A stretch of DNA of 64,000 bases from Micromonospora sp. WMMD1082 (GCF_029626175.1 NZ_JARUBM010000002.1:5907001-5971000), one strand, 5' to 3'; numbered from the stretch's first letter, positions 18,622-28,113 are shown. Translations and numbers: made by a program. Notes: generated from the sequence alone by a model not told the origin.

Positions 18622-19770
18622 ATGACCACCATTGCCCGCGTCGAGACCTTCCTCGTCGCACCCCGCTGGCTGTTCGTCCGGGTGGAGACCACCGACGGCA
18701 TCGTCGGCTGGGGCGAGGCGACCTGCGAGGGCCGCTCCGAGACCGTACGCACCGCCGTGGCGCAGCTCAGTGAGCTGTTGATCGGCCGGGACGCGCTGCG
18801 CATCGAGGACCACTGGCAGGTGCTGACCAAGGGCTCCTTCTACCGGGGCGGCCCGATCCTGGCCAGCGCCGTCGCCGGCCTCGACCAGGCGCTGTGGGAC
18901 ATCGCCGGCAAGCGGTACGGCGCGCCCGTGCACCAGCTGCTCGGCGGGCCGGTCCGGGACCGGATCCGGGTCTACGGCTGGGTCGGCGGTGACGAACCCG
19001 GCGAGGTCCGTGAGCAGATCGCCGCCCGGGTCGAGGCCGGGCTGACCGCCGTGAAGATGAACGCCTCCGGGCGGATGAGCCCGCTCGCCTCCGTCGCCGA
19101 ACTCGACGCGGTGGTGCAGCGGGTGGCCGCCGCCCGGGAGGTGCTCGGCGACGACCGTGACGTGGCCGTCGACTTCCACGGCCGGTTCACCCTCGCCAAC
19201 GCCCGTCGGGTGGCGCCGCTGCTGGAGCCGTACCGCCCGCTGTTCCTGGAGGAGCCGGTGGTGCCGGAGAACTCCCACCTGATCGGCGAGTTCGTCCGCT
19301 CCACCACCACGCCCGTCTCCACCGGGGAGCGGCTCTACAGTCGCCAGGAGTTCCTGCCGGTGCTCCAGGCCGGCATCGCGGTGGCCCAGCCGGACCTCGC
19401 GCACGCCGGCGGCATCACCGAGGTACGCAAGATCGCCGCGTTGGCGGAGGTCTACGACGTCCAGCTCGCCCCGCACTGCCCGCTCGGGCCGATCGCCCTG
19501 GCCGCCTGTCTCCAGGTCGGCTTCGCCACGCCGAACTACCTGATCCAGGAACAGAGCATCGGCATCCACTACAACCTCGGCGCGGAGGTGCTCGACTACT
19601 GCGTCGACCAGCAGCCGTTGACCTTCGTCGACGGGTACGTGCAGCGCCTCACCGCGCCCGGCCTCGGCATCGAGATCGACGAGCAGGCGGTACGCGCGGC
19701 GGACAAGCGCGGCCACGCCTGGCGCAGCCCCACCTTCCGGCACCTCGACGGCTCGTACGCGGAGTGGTGA
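18622..19770 (+). CDS. dgoD: D-galactonate dehydratase-type enolase-superfamily enzyme
   Basis: 382 residues. N-terminal capping domain and mandelate-racemase-like barrel. Metal ligands are seen in VAVDFHGRFT, LFLEEPVVPEN and STGERLYSR. The catalytic His occurs in QLAPHCPLGPIALAACLQ. The sequence WRSPTFRHLDGSYAEW at the C-terminus is typical of DgoD, which dehydrates D-galactonate to 2-keto-3-deoxygalactonate. It is followed by the aldolase gene with a short overlap/gap around the stop (TGGTGATCATG). Presence of a second dehydratase downstream suggests the operon handles more than one aldonate. Confidence 0.85.
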   Translation: MTTIARVETFLVAPRWLFVRVETTDGIVGWGEATCEGRSETVRTAVAQLSELLIGRDALRIEDHWQVLTKGSFYRGGPILASAVAGLDQALWDIAGKRYGAPVHQLLGGPVRDRIRVYGWVGGDEPGEVREQIAARVEAGLTAVKMNASGRMSPLASVAELDAVVQRVAAAREVLGDDRDVAVDFHGRFTLANARRVAPLLEPYRPLFLEEPVVPENSHLIGEFVRSTTTPVSTGERLYSRQEFLPVLQAGIAVAQPDLAHAGGITEVRKIAALAEVYDVQLAPHCPLGPIALAACLQVGFATPNYLIQEQSIGIHYNLGAEVLDYCVDQQPLTFVDGYVQRLTAPGLGIEIDEQAVRAADKRGHAWRSPTFRHLDGSYAEW

Positions 19771-19772
19771 TC

Positions 19773-20411
19773 ATGACTCTGGATCTCACCGCCGAACTCG
19801 CCTCGACCCGCCTGCTGGCCATCATTCGGGGCACCGACACCGCCGCCGCGATCGCGGCCGGCACCGCCCTGCTGGCCGAGGGCGTGTCGATCATCGAGGT
19901 GGCGCTGACCACCCCCGGCGCGTTGCGGGCCGTCGAGGCGCTGCGGGCGGCCGCCCCGGCGGGCGGCCTGGTCGGCGCCGGCACGGTGCTCACCGGCGCC
20001 GACGTGGCCGACGCGGCCGCGGCCGGCGCCCAGTTCGTGGTCACCCCGGCCGTGGTCGAGTCGATCGGCGAGGCGGCCCGCCGTGGCCTGCCGGTGGCCG
20101 CCGGCGCCCTCACGCCCACCGAGGCGTACACGGCGATGCGGCTCGGGGCCAGCGCGGTCAAGCTGTTCCCGGCCTCGGTGGGCGGGCCGGCATACCTCAG
20201 GGCGGTGCGCGACCCGTTCCCGGACATCCCGTTCGTCGCGGTCGGCGGGGTGGGCCCGGCCGAGCTGCCCGCCTACCTGGCGGCCGGGGCGATCGCGGTC
20301 GGCGTCGGCGGGCCGCTGGTGGGCGACGCCGCCTCCGGCGGCGATCTCGACGCGCTGCGCGAGCGGGCCCGCGCCCATCTCGCGGCGATCGGTCGCACGG
20401 CGGCATCATGA
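19773..20411 (+). CDS. KDPG/KDPGal aldolase
   Basis: 212 residues from ATG 19773; an in-frame GTG at 19764 is possible. It is a class I Eda/DgoA-type barrel: STRLLAIIRGTDT, catalytic Glu in IIEVALTTPGA, phosphate loop GAGTVLTGADV, and the Schiff-base Lys in GASAVKLFPAS, then VAVGGVGPAELPAYLAAGA. It splits 2-keto-3-deoxy-6-phosphogluconate (or -galactonate) into pyruvate and glyceraldehyde-3-phosphate. It overlaps the kinase gene by 4 nt. Confidence 0.92.
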   Translation: MTLDLTAELASTRLLAIIRGTDTAAAIAAGTALLAEGVSIIEVALTTPGALRAVEALRAAAPAGGLVGAGTVLTGADVADAAAAGAQFVVTPAVVESIGEAARRGLPVAAGALTPTEAYTAMRLGASAVKLFPASVGGPAYLRAVRDPFPDIPFVAVGGVGPAELPAYLAAGAIAVGVGGPLVGDAASGGDLDALRERARAHLAAIGRTAAS

Positions 20412-21412
20412 GCGCGCGGAGCACTGACCCGAGCGAGCGAATCGACCAGACGGACGGGCCGGGCGGCATCGACCTGCTCACCGTCGGCGAGGCGCTGGTG
20501 TCGCTGCGCTCGCCCGGACCGCTGGCCGGTGGTGGGACGCTGAGCATGCACCTGGCCGGTGCGGAGTCGAACGTGGCGATCGGCCTGGCCCGGCTCGGTC
20601 ACCGGGCCGCCTGGGTCGGCCGGGTCAGCGACGACGAGCTGGGTGAGTTCGTGCTGCGCCAGTTGCGCGCCGAGGGCGTGGACACGGCCGCCGTCCGCCG
20701 GGATCCGGAGCGGCCGCCCGGCCTGATGTTCCTGGAGCGGCGGACCGCCGACGTGTCCCGGGTGCGCTACCACCGGGCCGGCTCGGCGGGCTCGGCGCTG
20801 ACCGTCGAGGACCTGCGCGCCCCGCTCGCCGCCGGCCCCCGGCTGCTGCACCTGACCGGGGTGACCCCGGCGCTGTCCGACAGCGCCCGGGAGGCCGCCA
20901 GCTGGGCCGTGCGTACGGCGGCCGGGGCGGGCATCCCCGTCTGCCTCGACGTGAACTACCGGGCCGGCCTGTGGTCACGCGAGACGGCCCGGGCGACCCT
21001 GTCCCCGCTGGCCGGGTACGCCTCGGTCGTCGTCGCCTCCGCCGACGAGCTGGATCTCGTCGCCGGGCCCGGTGCCGACGAAGCCGACGCGGTCGCCGGC
21101 CTGCTGCGGCGCGGCGTGCGGACGGTGCTGGTCAAGCTCGGCGCCGACGGCGCCCGCGCGTACACCGGCGACGGTGTCACGCACGTCGCGGCGGTGCCGG
21201 TGACCGCCGTGGACACCGTCGGTGCCGGCGACGCCTTCACCGCGGGCTACCTCTCGGGGCACCTCGACGGGCTGGACCTCGTCGACCGGCTCCGCCGCGC
21301 GGTGACCCTGGGCGCCTTCGCGGTCGCCGGCGACGGCGACTGGGAGGGCCTGCCCCGCCGCGACGAGTTGTCCCTGATCGCCGGCAGCGTGGCCGGCACC
21401 ACCCTCCGCTGA
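20408..21412 (+). CDS. PfkB-family 2-keto-3-deoxy sugar-acid kinase
   Basis: 334 residues, ATG overlapping the aldolase stop (ATGA). PfkB signatures: the N-terminal [20 protein letters not shown] and the C-terminal [17 protein letters not shown], which holds the catalytic Asp and anion hole. The sequence is closest in style to KdgK (2-keto-3-deoxygluconate/galactonate 6-kinase): [20 protein letters not shown]. Its place between dehydratase, aldolase and mannonate dehydratase makes a KDG/KDGal kinase role very likely. Residues 1-20 are polar and variable, so a downstream start is possible. Confidence 0.88.
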   Translation: MSARSTDPSERIDQTDGPGGIDLLTVGEALVSLRSPGPLAGGGTLSMHLAGAESNVAIGLARLGHRAAWVGRVSDDELGEFVLRQLRAEGVDTAAVRRDPERPPGLMFLERRTADVSRVRYHRAGSAGSALTVEDLRAPLAAGPRLLHLTGVTPALSDSAREAASWAVRTAAGAGIPVCLDVNYRAGLWSRETARATLSPLAGYASVVVASADELDLVAGPGADEADAVAGLLRRGVRTVLVKLGADGARAYTGDGVTHVAAVPVTAVDTVGAGDAFTAGYLSGHLDGLDLVDRLRRAVTLGAFAVAGDGDWEGLPRRDELSLIAGSVAGTTLR

Positions 21413-21438
21413 GTACATCCTGCGAGAAAGGCACCCTC

Positions 21439-22668
21439 GTGAAGATCGTCGCTGCCGACGTCATCGTCTCCAGCCCGGACCGCAACTTCGTCACCTTGAA
21501 GATCACGACGGAGGACGGCATCACCGGCCTGGGTGACGGTACGCTCAACGGCCGTGAACTCTCCGTCGCCTCGTACCTGCGCGATCACGTGGTGCCGTTG
21601 CTGCTCGGGCGGGACGCGCACCGTATCGAGGACGCGTGGCAGTTCCTGTACCGCTCGGCGTACTGGCGGCGCGGGCCGGTCACCATGGCCGCCATCGCCG
21701 CGGTCGACGTCGCGCTCTGGGACATCAAGGCCAAGGCCGCCGGAATGCCGCTCTATCAGCTGCTCGGCGGCGCGTCGCGCACCGGCATCATGGCGTACGG
21801 CCACGCCTCCGGCCGCGACCTGCCGGAGCTGTTCGACTCGATCCGCGCGCACCTCGACCTCGGCTTCCGGTCGATCCGGGTGCAGACCTCCGTGCCCGGC
21901 ATCAACGCGGTGTACGGCGTCGCCACCCAGCCCAGCGCCGACGGCAAGCGCTACGACTACGAGCCGGCCCAGCGCATCCCGCTGCCGGCCGAGGAGGACT
22001 GGGACACCCGCGCCTACCTGCGTCACCTGCCCGGTGTGTTCGAGGCGGTCCGCAACGAGTTCGGGCCGGAGCTGCCGCTGCTGCACGACGGGCACCACCG
22101 GATGACCCCGATCCAGGCCGCGAAGCTCGGCAAGGCCCTCGAACCGTACGACCTGTTCTGGCTGGAGGACTGCACCCCGGCGGAGAACCAGGAGGCGCTG
22201 CGGTTGGTCCGCCAGCACACCACCACGCCGCTGGCCATCGGCGAGATCTTCAACACCGTCTGGGACTACCAGACCCTGATCCGGGAGCAGCTGATCGACT
22301 ACGTGCGCTCCGCGGTCACCCACACCGGCGGCATCACCGCGATGCGCAAGCTGCTCGACTTCGCCGCGCAGTACCAGATCAAGTCGGGCATCCACGGCCC
22401 CACCGACATCTCGCCGGTCGGCATGGCCGCCGCCCTGCACCTGGACCTGGCCATCCACAACTTCGGCATCCAGGAGTACATGCGCCACGGTGCGCTCACC
22501 AACGAGGTGTTCCGGCAGTCGTTCACCTTCGCCGACGGCTACCTGCACCCGGGCGAGCAGCCCGGCATCGGTGTGGAGCTGGACGAGGAGGCGGCCGCGC
22601 GCTTCCCGTACCAGCCGGCGTACCTGCCGTTCAACCGGCTCAAGGACGGCACCGTTCATGACTGGTGA
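21439..22668 (+). CDS. manD: D-mannonate dehydratase (ManD-like, enolase superfamily)
   Basis: 409 residues, GTG start. Features of the ManD group: [20 protein letters not shown] at the N-terminus, [11 protein letters not shown], the metal/acid-base segment [35 protein letters not shown], and [18 protein letters not shown], ending with the family-typical [10 protein letters not shown]. It dehydrates D-mannonate (some relatives D-gluconate) to 2-keto-3-deoxygluconate. The aldolase and kinase upstream and the gluconokinase downstream (11-nt overlap) complete the route. Some ManD-like proteins have very low activity, so the real substrate needs assay. Confidence 0.87.
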   Translation: MKIVAADVIVSSPDRNFVTLKITTEDGITGLGDGTLNGRELSVASYLRDHVVPLLLGRDAHRIEDAWQFLYRSAYWRRGPVTMAAIAAVDVALWDIKAKAAGMPLYQLLGGASRTGIMAYGHASGRDLPELFDSIRAHLDLGFRSIRVQTSVPGINAVYGVATQPSADGKRYDYEPAQRIPLPAEEDWDTRAYLRHLPGVFEAVRNEFGPELPLLHDGHHRMTPIQAAKLGKALEPYDLFWLEDCTPAENQEALRLVRQHTTTPLAIGEIFNTVWDYQTLIREQLIDYVRSAVTHTGGITAMRKLLDFAAQYQIKSGIHGPTDISPVGMAAALHLDLAIHNFGIQEYMRHGALTNEVFRQSFTFADGYLHPGEQPGIGVELDEEAAARFPYQPAYLPFNRLKDGTVHDW

Positions 22669-23215
22669 CCTGCCGACCCGGCACGTCGTGGTGATGGGTG
22701 TGTCCGGTGCGGGCAAGACGACCGTGGCGCGGGGGGTGGCCGGGCTGACCGGGCTGACCTTCGCCGAGGCCGACGAGTTCCACTCGGAGGCGAACGTGGA
22801 CCGGATGCGGGCCGGCGTGCCGCTGGACGACGCCGCCCGCTGGCCGTGGCTGCGGGCGCTGGCGGACTGGATGACCTCGCGCCACCGGGAGGGGGTGTCG
22901 ACGGTGCTGGCCTGCTCGGCGCTCAAGCGCTCCTACCGCGACCTGCTGCGGCAGGGCCCGCCGAGGGTGGACTTCGTGCACCTGCACGGGCCGACCGAGG
23001 TCATCCGGGACCGGATGTCGCTGCGCGCCGGCCACTACATGCCGGAGAGCCTGCTCGACTCGCAGACCGCCACCCTGGAGCCGTTGTGGCCGGACGAGCC
23101 GGGCCTGGTCCTGGACCTCCAACTCCCCACCGAAACGCTGATCACCGCCACCATCACCCAGCTGGCCCTACCCCGCCTGACCATCCCCGCCACCCCACCC
23201 GTCAACCCCCGCTGA
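22658..23215 (+). CDS. gntK: Gluconokinase (GntK/IdnK type)
   Basis: 185 residues. P-loop [19 protein letters not shown] at 10-28. Then the [19 protein letters not shown] substrate segment, [17 protein letters not shown] and [11 protein letters not shown], all diagnostic of gluconokinase, which makes 6-phosphogluconate from gluconate and ATP. The start ATG lies inside the ManD gene (11-nt overlap). The Pro/Thr-rich tail ([10 protein letters not shown]) is extra. It is the last gene of the aldonate operon. Confidence 0.92.
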   Translation: MTGDLPTRHVVVMGVSGAGKTTVARGVAGLTGLTFAEADEFHSEANVDRMRAGVPLDDAARWPWLRALADWMTSRHREGVSTVLACSALKRSYRDLLRQGPPRVDFVHLHGPTEVIRDRMSLRAGHYMPESLLDSQTATLEPLWPDEPGLVLDLQLPTETLITATITQLALPRLTIPATPPVNPR

Positions 23216-23225
23216 CCCCCTCCCA

Positions 23226-23335
23226 CCCCACCCCACTCCTCGTCGATCTTGCGCTTGTTGTCACGACAAAAGCCGCACAAGGTGCTATCCGCCGACCGGA
23301 AGTGCAAGATCGGCGGCGTGAGGAGCGGGGTGGGG
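23226..23335. repeat. Long imperfect inverted repeat (REP/MITE-like)
   Basis: The left arm 23226-23255 (CCCCACCCCACTCCTC then CGATCTTGCGCTT) pairs with the right arm 23301-23335 (AGTGCAAGATCG then GAGGAGCGGGGTGGGG). The interior holds TTGTTGTCACGACAAAAGC. The termini resemble dispersed palindromic repeats I recall from Micromonospora intergenic DNA with CGATCTTGC-type ends. It fills most of the gap between gluconokinase and the acyl-CoA ligase and could also act as a terminator. Confidence 0.65.
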
Positions 23336-23447
23336 TAGCACGGGGGTGGTGGGGGTGGGTGGGTTTGGTGGTTTTGAGGGTTTCTCGGGCGGTGGGCGGT
23401 CACCATCGAGCAGAGGGTCCGGGGGATGCGATGGCAGGTGGGCGGGA

Positions 23448-25277
23448 GTGCGGGAGACAGCGGTCGAGCCGATCGTCAACGGCGATGACGCCAGCCTGGC
23501 GGAGCAGGTGTGGCGCAACGCGGCCGAGGATCCGGACGCGGTGCAGTTCGTCCGCCCGGACCCGGACCCCCGTTCGTGGCCGGTCCGCCGCTCCGGACGC
23601 GGCGGCGCCCTGCCGGTGACCTGCCGGCAGTTCCGCGACGACGTGCTCGCCGTGGCGCGCGGCCTGCTCGCCGCCGGGGTCGCCCACGGCGACCGGATCG
23701 GGTTGCTCAGCCGCACCCGTTACGAGTGGACGCTCGTCGACTACGCGCTCTGGTCGGTCGGGGCGGTGACGGTGCCGATCTACGACACCTCCAGCGCCGA
23801 CCAGATCCGCTGGATCCTCGATGACTCCGGCGCGATCGGGTGCGTGGTGGAGACCGCCGACCACGCCGTCACCGTGGCCGACCTGCGGCGGGACCTGCCA
23901 CAGTTTCGGCAGACCTGGCGCATCGACGCCGGCGAGCTCATCGAGCTCGCCGCGCGGGGCCGGGCCGTCGACGCCGCCGAGGTGGACAGCCGCCGTCGCG
24001 CGGTGACCGGTGCTGACGTCGCCACCATCGTCTACACCAGCGGCACCACCGGCCCGCCGAAGGGCTGCGTGCTGACCCACCGCAACATCTCCGCCGACAT
24101 CGGCAACGCCACCGCCGTGCTACCGCAACTGCTGCATCCGGGCGCGTCGACGGTGCTGTTCCTGCCGCTGGCGCACGCCTTCGCCCGGCTGATCCAGGTC
24201 GGCATGGTGCACACGCGCGCCACGATGGTGCACAGTGCCGACGTCTCCGCGGTGCTCGACCAGCTGCGCCGGTTCCGGCCCACCTTCATCCTCGCCGTGC
24301 CCCGGATGTTCGAGAAGATGCACGACCAGGCCCGGCACACGGCCGAGGACGCGAACCGGGGGTGGCTGTTCAGCCTCGGCGAAACGGTGGCGCTGCGGTA
24401 CAGCCGGGCCCTGGACACCACGCGCGGACCGGGAGCGCCGCTGCGCCTGGCTCACCTGCTGTTCGACCTGGTCGGTTACCGCAGGCTGCGCGCGGCGCTC
24501 GGCGGGCGGTGCCGGATGGCCATCGTGGGCGGCGCGCCGCTGGGGGAGCGGCTCGGGCACTTCTTCCGGGGCGCGGGCATCACCGTGCTGGAGGGGTACG
24601 GGTTGACCGAGACCTCTCCGGCGCTCACGGCGAACCTGCCGACGGCGATGCGGATCGGCACGGTCGGCCGGCCACTGCCCGGAGTGCGGATCCGCATCGC
24701 CGACGACGGCGAGGTCCACGCCCGTGGCGAGGTGGTGTTCCCTGGCTACTGGAACAACCCGGAGGCCACCCGGGAGGCGTTGATCGAGGACGGGTGGCTG
24801 CGCACCGGCGACCTCGGCCAGCTCGACGATGACGGCTTCCTGCGGATCACCGGCCGGACGAAGGAGATCATGGTCACGGCCGCCGGCAAGAACCTCGCGC
24901 CCGCGCCGATCGAGGAACGCATCCGGGCGCATCCGCTGGTCAGCCAGGTGATGCTGGTCGGCGACGGGCGTCCGTACGTCGCCGCGCTGGTCACCGTGGA
25001 CCCGCAGGCGTGGCAGCGGTGGCGGGACCAGCACGGGCACTCCGGAGCGTCCGTGTCCGCGCTGCGCGAGAGCCCGCAGTTGCGGGGTGAGATCCAGCAG
25101 GCGGTCGACCGGGCCAACCGGACCGTCTCCCACGCAGAGCAGGTCAAGACCTTCCGGATCCTGCCCCGCGACCTCACCGAGGCCGACGGGGAGCTGACCC
25201 CCACCCTAAAGATCAAGCGGGACGCCGTGCAGAAACACTTCGCCGACGACGTCGCCGCCCTGTACCGCGGCCACTAG
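23448..25277 (+). CDS. Long-chain acyl-CoA synthetase (AMP-binding)
   Basis: 609 residues, GTG 23448; other starts are possible up to 23346. Adenylate-forming motifs: P-loop IVYTSGTTGPPKGCVLTH (about 190), LEGYGLTETSPALTAN, LRTGDLGQLDDDGFLRITGR with the hinge, and the C-terminal catalytic Lys in ELTPTLKIKRDAVQ. The pattern fits the FadD15/ACSL-like long-chain group: it activates fatty acids to acyl-CoA. It is convergent with the SGNH hydrolase gene; the two stop codons share CTAG. Confidence 0.9.
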   Translation: MRETAVEPIVNGDDASLAEQVWRNAAEDPDAVQFVRPDPDPRSWPVRRSGRGGALPVTCRQFRDDVLAVARGLLAAGVAHGDRIGLLSRTRYEWTLVDYALWSVGAVTVPIYDTSSADQIRWILDDSGAIGCVVETADHAVTVADLRRDLPQFRQTWRIDAGELIELAARGRAVDAAEVDSRRRAVTGADVATIVYTSGTTGPPKGCVLTHRNISADIGNATAVLPQLLHPGASTVLFLPLAHAFARLIQVGMVHTRATMVHSADVSAVLDQLRRFRPTFILAVPRMFEKMHDQARHTAEDANRGWLFSLGETVALRYSRALDTTRGPGAPLRLAHLLFDLVGYRRLRAALGGRCRMAIVGGAPLGERLGHFFRGAGITVLEGYGLTETSPALTANLPTAMRIGTVGRPLPGVRIRIADDGEVHARGEVVFPGYWNNPEATREALIEDGWLRTGDLGQLDDDGFLRITGRTKEIMVTAAGKNLAPAPIEERIRAHPLVSQVMLVGDGRPYVAALVTVDPQAWQRWRDQHGHSGASVSALRESPQLRGEIQQAVDRANRTVSHAEQVKTFRILPRDLTEADGELTPTLKIKRDAVQKHFADDVAALYRGH

Positions 25278-26137
25278 CTGGCGCTGCCGAGCCAGCCCGC
25301 GACGAGGTCGGCGACGACTGTGCCGCCGCGATCGCTGAGATGGACGTGGTCGGTCAACACACGCAGGCCGTTGCCGTCGGCGATCTCGTCCCAACTGTTG
25401 CGCAGCACGTATCGCTCGAAGGCGACGTAGAAGGCCAGCGGGAAGCTGAAGTCGTAGCCGGCGGCAGCGTCCTCCCGCCCGTGCAGCAGCGCGGTGAGCT
25501 GTTCGTGCAGCGGAAGGTACGCCAGCTGACGCGTGATGGTGACCTCCCGGATCGTGGCGTTGTAGCGTTCCAGCTCCTGATTGCGGGCAGAGTCGAGGTC
25601 CTCGCCGAGAGGTGGAAGGGAGAGCAGGGCGATCCGCGCGGTGGTCGTTGCCCGGAGGTGATCGACGATGGCCTCCAGGTTCGCCCGGTACCGATCCGGC
25701 CCGACATCGCCCAACACGTCGTTGGTGCCGATCAGCAGCGCCACCGCGTTTGGACGGCAGGACACCACGTCGGCGTCGAGGCGCTCCCGCAGGTCCTGGC
25801 TGGTGTTGCCGTTGCGGCCGGCGTTGACGAAGGTGTAGCCGGCCGCGCCGAGCCGCCCACGAAGGGCGCCGACCCAGTCCGCGCTCAGCGAGCCGTGGGT
25901 CAAACTGGCCCCGGCGGCGACCACTACCTGGTCCGTGTCACCGGGGCGGCCCTGAGCGCAGAGCTGGCCCGGCGACCCTGCGGGAGACCGGAGAAATGCG
26001 GGATACGCCAGCGCTGCGACGGCCGTCACGGCGGCGACGACCACGGTGAGTACCGGCACGACGATCCGTCGCCAGCGTCGCCGGGATGCGGTCGGTGGGC
26101 TGGTGGGTCGAGGATCGGGTTCGCGGGTGGCGGTCAT
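25274..26137 (-). CDS. SGNH/GDSL hydrolase, membrane-anchored
   Basis: 287 residues. A basic N-terminus and one transmembrane/signal segment (IVVPVLTVVVAAVTAVAALA at about 24-43) export the rest. SGNH blocks: block I VVVAAGASLTHGSLSAD (nucleophile Ser; GDSL is replaced by GASL), Gly/Asn block NAGRNGNTSQDL, block III LLIGTNDVLG, and block V DHVHLSDRG with Asp and His. Likely an esterase or lipase acting outside the membrane. It is separate from the neighbouring genes, converging with fadD. Confidence 0.87.
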   Translation of the reverse strand: MTATREPDPRPTSPPTASRRRWRRIVVPVLTVVVAAVTAVAALAYPAFLRSPAGSPGQLCAQGRPGDTDQVVVAAGASLTHGSLSADWVGALRGRLGAAGYTFVNAGRNGNTSQDLRERLDADVVSCRPNAVALLIGTNDVLGDVGPDRYRANLEAIVDHLRATTTARIALLSLPPLGEDLDSARNQELERYNATIREVTITRQLAYLPLHEQLTALLHGREDAAAGYDFSFPLAFYVAFERYVLRNSWDEIADGNGLRVLTDHVHLSDRGGTVVADLVAGWLGSAS

Positions 26138-26161
26138 CAGCGTGTTCCTTCGTCGTGCCGG

Positions 26162-26794
26162 TCAGTGGGCGACGGAAACGGCGTGCCGGCTCCAGGCCGG
26201 CTCGTGCAGGCAGCGCAGCAGGCAGGCGGCCAGGTCGGCGCGGGTCAGCTGGAATCCACCGCGCACGTTGCGGTCCAGCGCGGTGCGATAGCTGCCGGCG
26301 GCGGGCCGGTCGGTGAGCCGGGGCGGGCGGAGCAGCGTCCAGTCCAGGCCGCTCCGAGCCACGATCTCCTCCATCCGCAGCATGTCGGCGAACGCGTGCC
26401 GCAGGATCCGACCGAGTACCGGTTTGACCAGTAGCCGGGTCAGCGGATCGTCGCCTTCGCGGTGCATGCCACTGGCGCTGACCACGACCAGCCGCCGCGT
26501 GCCGCTGGCGCGCATCGCCGCAACGGTCGCGGTGGCCGTGTCGGCGGTCACGGTGGTGGGTTTCCGGCTGTCGCGGGTGCCGATGGTGGACAACACCGCG
26601 TCTGTGCCGGTCAGCAGGGGCGCGAGCGCCTCGGCGGTGAGTGTGGACAGTGGCCGCACGGCCAGTCCGGACTGATTCTGGTCGAACCGGTTCGGGTCGC
26701 GCACCACGGCTGTCACGCGGTGACCGGCGACGATGGCCTGATCAACCAGGTGCCGGCCGGTGCGCCCGGTGGCACCGAGGATCGCGAGGTGCAT
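26162..26794 (-). CDS. NmrA/SDR-type NAD(P)-binding protein
   Basis: 210 residues. Glycine motif LAILGATGRTGRHLVDQA at the N-terminus, VVVSASGMHREG in the middle and LDWTLLRPPRLTD, as in NmrA-like or atypical SDR proteins (flavin-reductase/anti-silencing group). No Tyr-x-x-x-Lys catalytic pair is visible. It is divergent from a TetR gene, with a palindromic operator in the 60-bp gap, so it is the probable target of that regulator. Confidence 0.87.
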   Translation of the reverse strand: MHLAILGATGRTGRHLVDQAIVAGHRVTAVVRDPNRFDQNQSGLAVRPLSTLTAEALAPLLTGTDAVLSTIGTRDSRKPTTVTADTATATVAAMRASGTRRLVVVSASGMHREGDDPLTRLLVKPVLGRILRHAFADMLRMEEIVARSGLDWTLLRPPRLTDRPAAGSYRTALDRNVRGGFQLTRADLAACLLRCLHEPAWSRHAVSVAH

Positions 26795-26809
26795 CGCCCC
26801 TCCCTCTAG

Positions 26810-26827
26810 TTAGCGAGCACTTACTAA
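26810..26827. promoter_or_regulatory. TetR-type palindromic operator
   Basis: TTAGCGAGCACTTACTAA has symmetric ends and inner pairs (TTAG..AG..CT..CTAA) and sits between the divergent NmrA-like and TetR genes, 15 bp upstream of the first and 28 bp upstream of the second start. TTAGTAAG-type half sites are common for TetR repressors of this kind, so this is the probable operator for both directions. Confidence 0.75.
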
Positions 26828-26855
26828 CCATTAGGATCGGGTACGAACCGAGCTG

Positions 26856-27476
26856 ATGTCAACGGAGAGGGTGCTGGTAATGGCCGCGACGACCCGGGAC
26901 CGCATCCTCGACGCCGCCGCGCGGGTCATGCGGGAACGTGGGCTGGCCAACGCCACCACCCGCCAGATCGCCGCGACCGCCGGCTACTCCGAGGCGGCCC
27001 TCTACAAACACTTCGCCAGCAAGACGGAGCTGTTCGTGGCGGTGCTCAACGAGCGCGTGCCCGGTGAGTTCGGCGCGCTGCTGGGCGGGCTGGCCACCCG
27101 AGCGGGCGCCGGCAGCGTCCGCGACACCCTGTGCGAGGTGGCCTCCGCCGCGATCGACTTCTACGCGTCCACCTTCCCGATCGCCGCGTCGATCTTCTCC
27201 GAACCGCAACTGCTGGCCGCGCACCGCGACGCGCTGCGCGCCCGCGGCGCAGGCCCGCAGCGCGTCAACGACGCGATCGCCGGCTATCTCCGTGCCGAAC
27301 GTGACCTCGGCCGGATTCGGGCGCAGGCCCACCCCGACCGCGTCGCCGCCCTGCTCGTCGGCGCCTGCTTCCAGCGCGCCTTCCTGCACCACCTCATCGT
27401 CGAGCTGGCCGACGAGCACGAGCAGTTCGCTGCGGGCGTCGTCGACGAACTGCTCGCCGGCCTGCGTCCTAGGTGA
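26856..27476 (+). CDS. TetR-family regulator
   Basis: 206 residues if ATG 26856 is used; ATG 26880 (MAATTRDRIL) is an equally good start. HTH: RDRILDAAARVMRERGLANA then TTRQIAATAGYSEAALYKHF. The C-terminal ligand domain includes FYASTFPIAASIFSEPQLLA, VAALLVGACFQRAFLHHLIV. It is expected to repress itself and the divergent NmrA-like gene through the operator at 26810-26827. Its stop overlaps the end of the convergent YhhN gene by 8 bp. Confidence 0.92.
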   Translation: MSTERVLVMAATTRDRILDAAARVMRERGLANATTRQIAATAGYSEAALYKHFASKTELFVAVLNERVPGEFGALLGGLATRAGAGSVRDTLCEVASAAIDFYASTFPIAASIFSEPQLLAAHRDALRARGAGPQRVNDAIAGYLRAERDLGRIRAQAHPDRVAALLVGACFQRAFLHHLIVELADEHEQFAAGVVDELLAGLRPR

Positions 27477-28113
27477 GCCCGGTCGGTCGGCGGGTGCCCT
27501 CGGCCCGCGCCGACCAACCTGTGGTGATCAGCAGCAGGGCGGCGCTGTAGGTCGACATCACGAGCACGCCGTGCGCGGGCAGCGTCGTTCCGGCCGCGCC
27601 GACGCCGATGATCAGGTCGGAGACCAGGAACAGCGCGCCGCCGACGGCGACCCGGAGGTTGACGGCGGTGGCGGCCGCCGCCATCAGGATCAGTGCCAGG
27701 CTGTACCCGAGCACGGGCAGCCGCAGCGGGCCCAGTTGCGACCACAACAGTGCGTTCGCCACCGCCCACAGCGCGAGGTACCCGGCCACCGGCACCAGCG
27801 ACGGCCGGCGGTGACCGACGAACGCGGTGATGAACGCCAGCTGGGTGCCGAGGAAACAGCCCATCCCGATCAGGAACGCGGTGTCGCCGGGGACCAGCAG
27901 GGCGATGTCTCCGGCGGTGGCGAAGAGCAGCCCGACCGCCACCGGGCCGGCCGTCGCGGATACCCGCCACAGCCAGGCCAGCAGCAGCGGCGCCAGCAGT
28001 GGCTTGGCCACCCACTGCACCGGCGTCGCCGCGGTGGCGACCGCGACCAGTTCGACGGCCACCACCACAGCGAACACCCACAGCAGCGCGGTGCCCCGCG
28101 CCGGGCGGCTCAT
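27469..28113 (-). CDS. YhhN/TMEM86-family membrane protein
   Basis: 214 residues with eight short membrane helices (LLWVFAVVVAVELVAVATA; VAVGLLFATAGDIALLVPGD; FLIGMGCFLGTQLAFITAFV). The AGDIALL and the later FLVSDLIIGVG carry the conserved Asp residues of the YhhN/TMEM86 family; the human members hydrolyse lysoplasmalogens. The bacterial substrate is unproved. Its ATG overlaps the stop of the sterol-desaturase gene (ATGA), so it is coupled to it. It ends against the TetR gene. Confidence 0.85.
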   Translation of the reverse strand: MSRPARGTALLWVFAVVVAVELVAVATAATPVQWVAKPLLAPLLLAWLWRVSATAGPVAVGLLFATAGDIALLVPGDTAFLIGMGCFLGTQLAFITAFVGHRRPSLVPVAGYLALWAVANALLWSQLGPLRLPVLGYSLALILMAAAATAVNLRVAVGGALFLVSDLIIGVGAAGTTLPAHGVLVMSTYSAALLLITTGWSARAEGTRRPTGLT

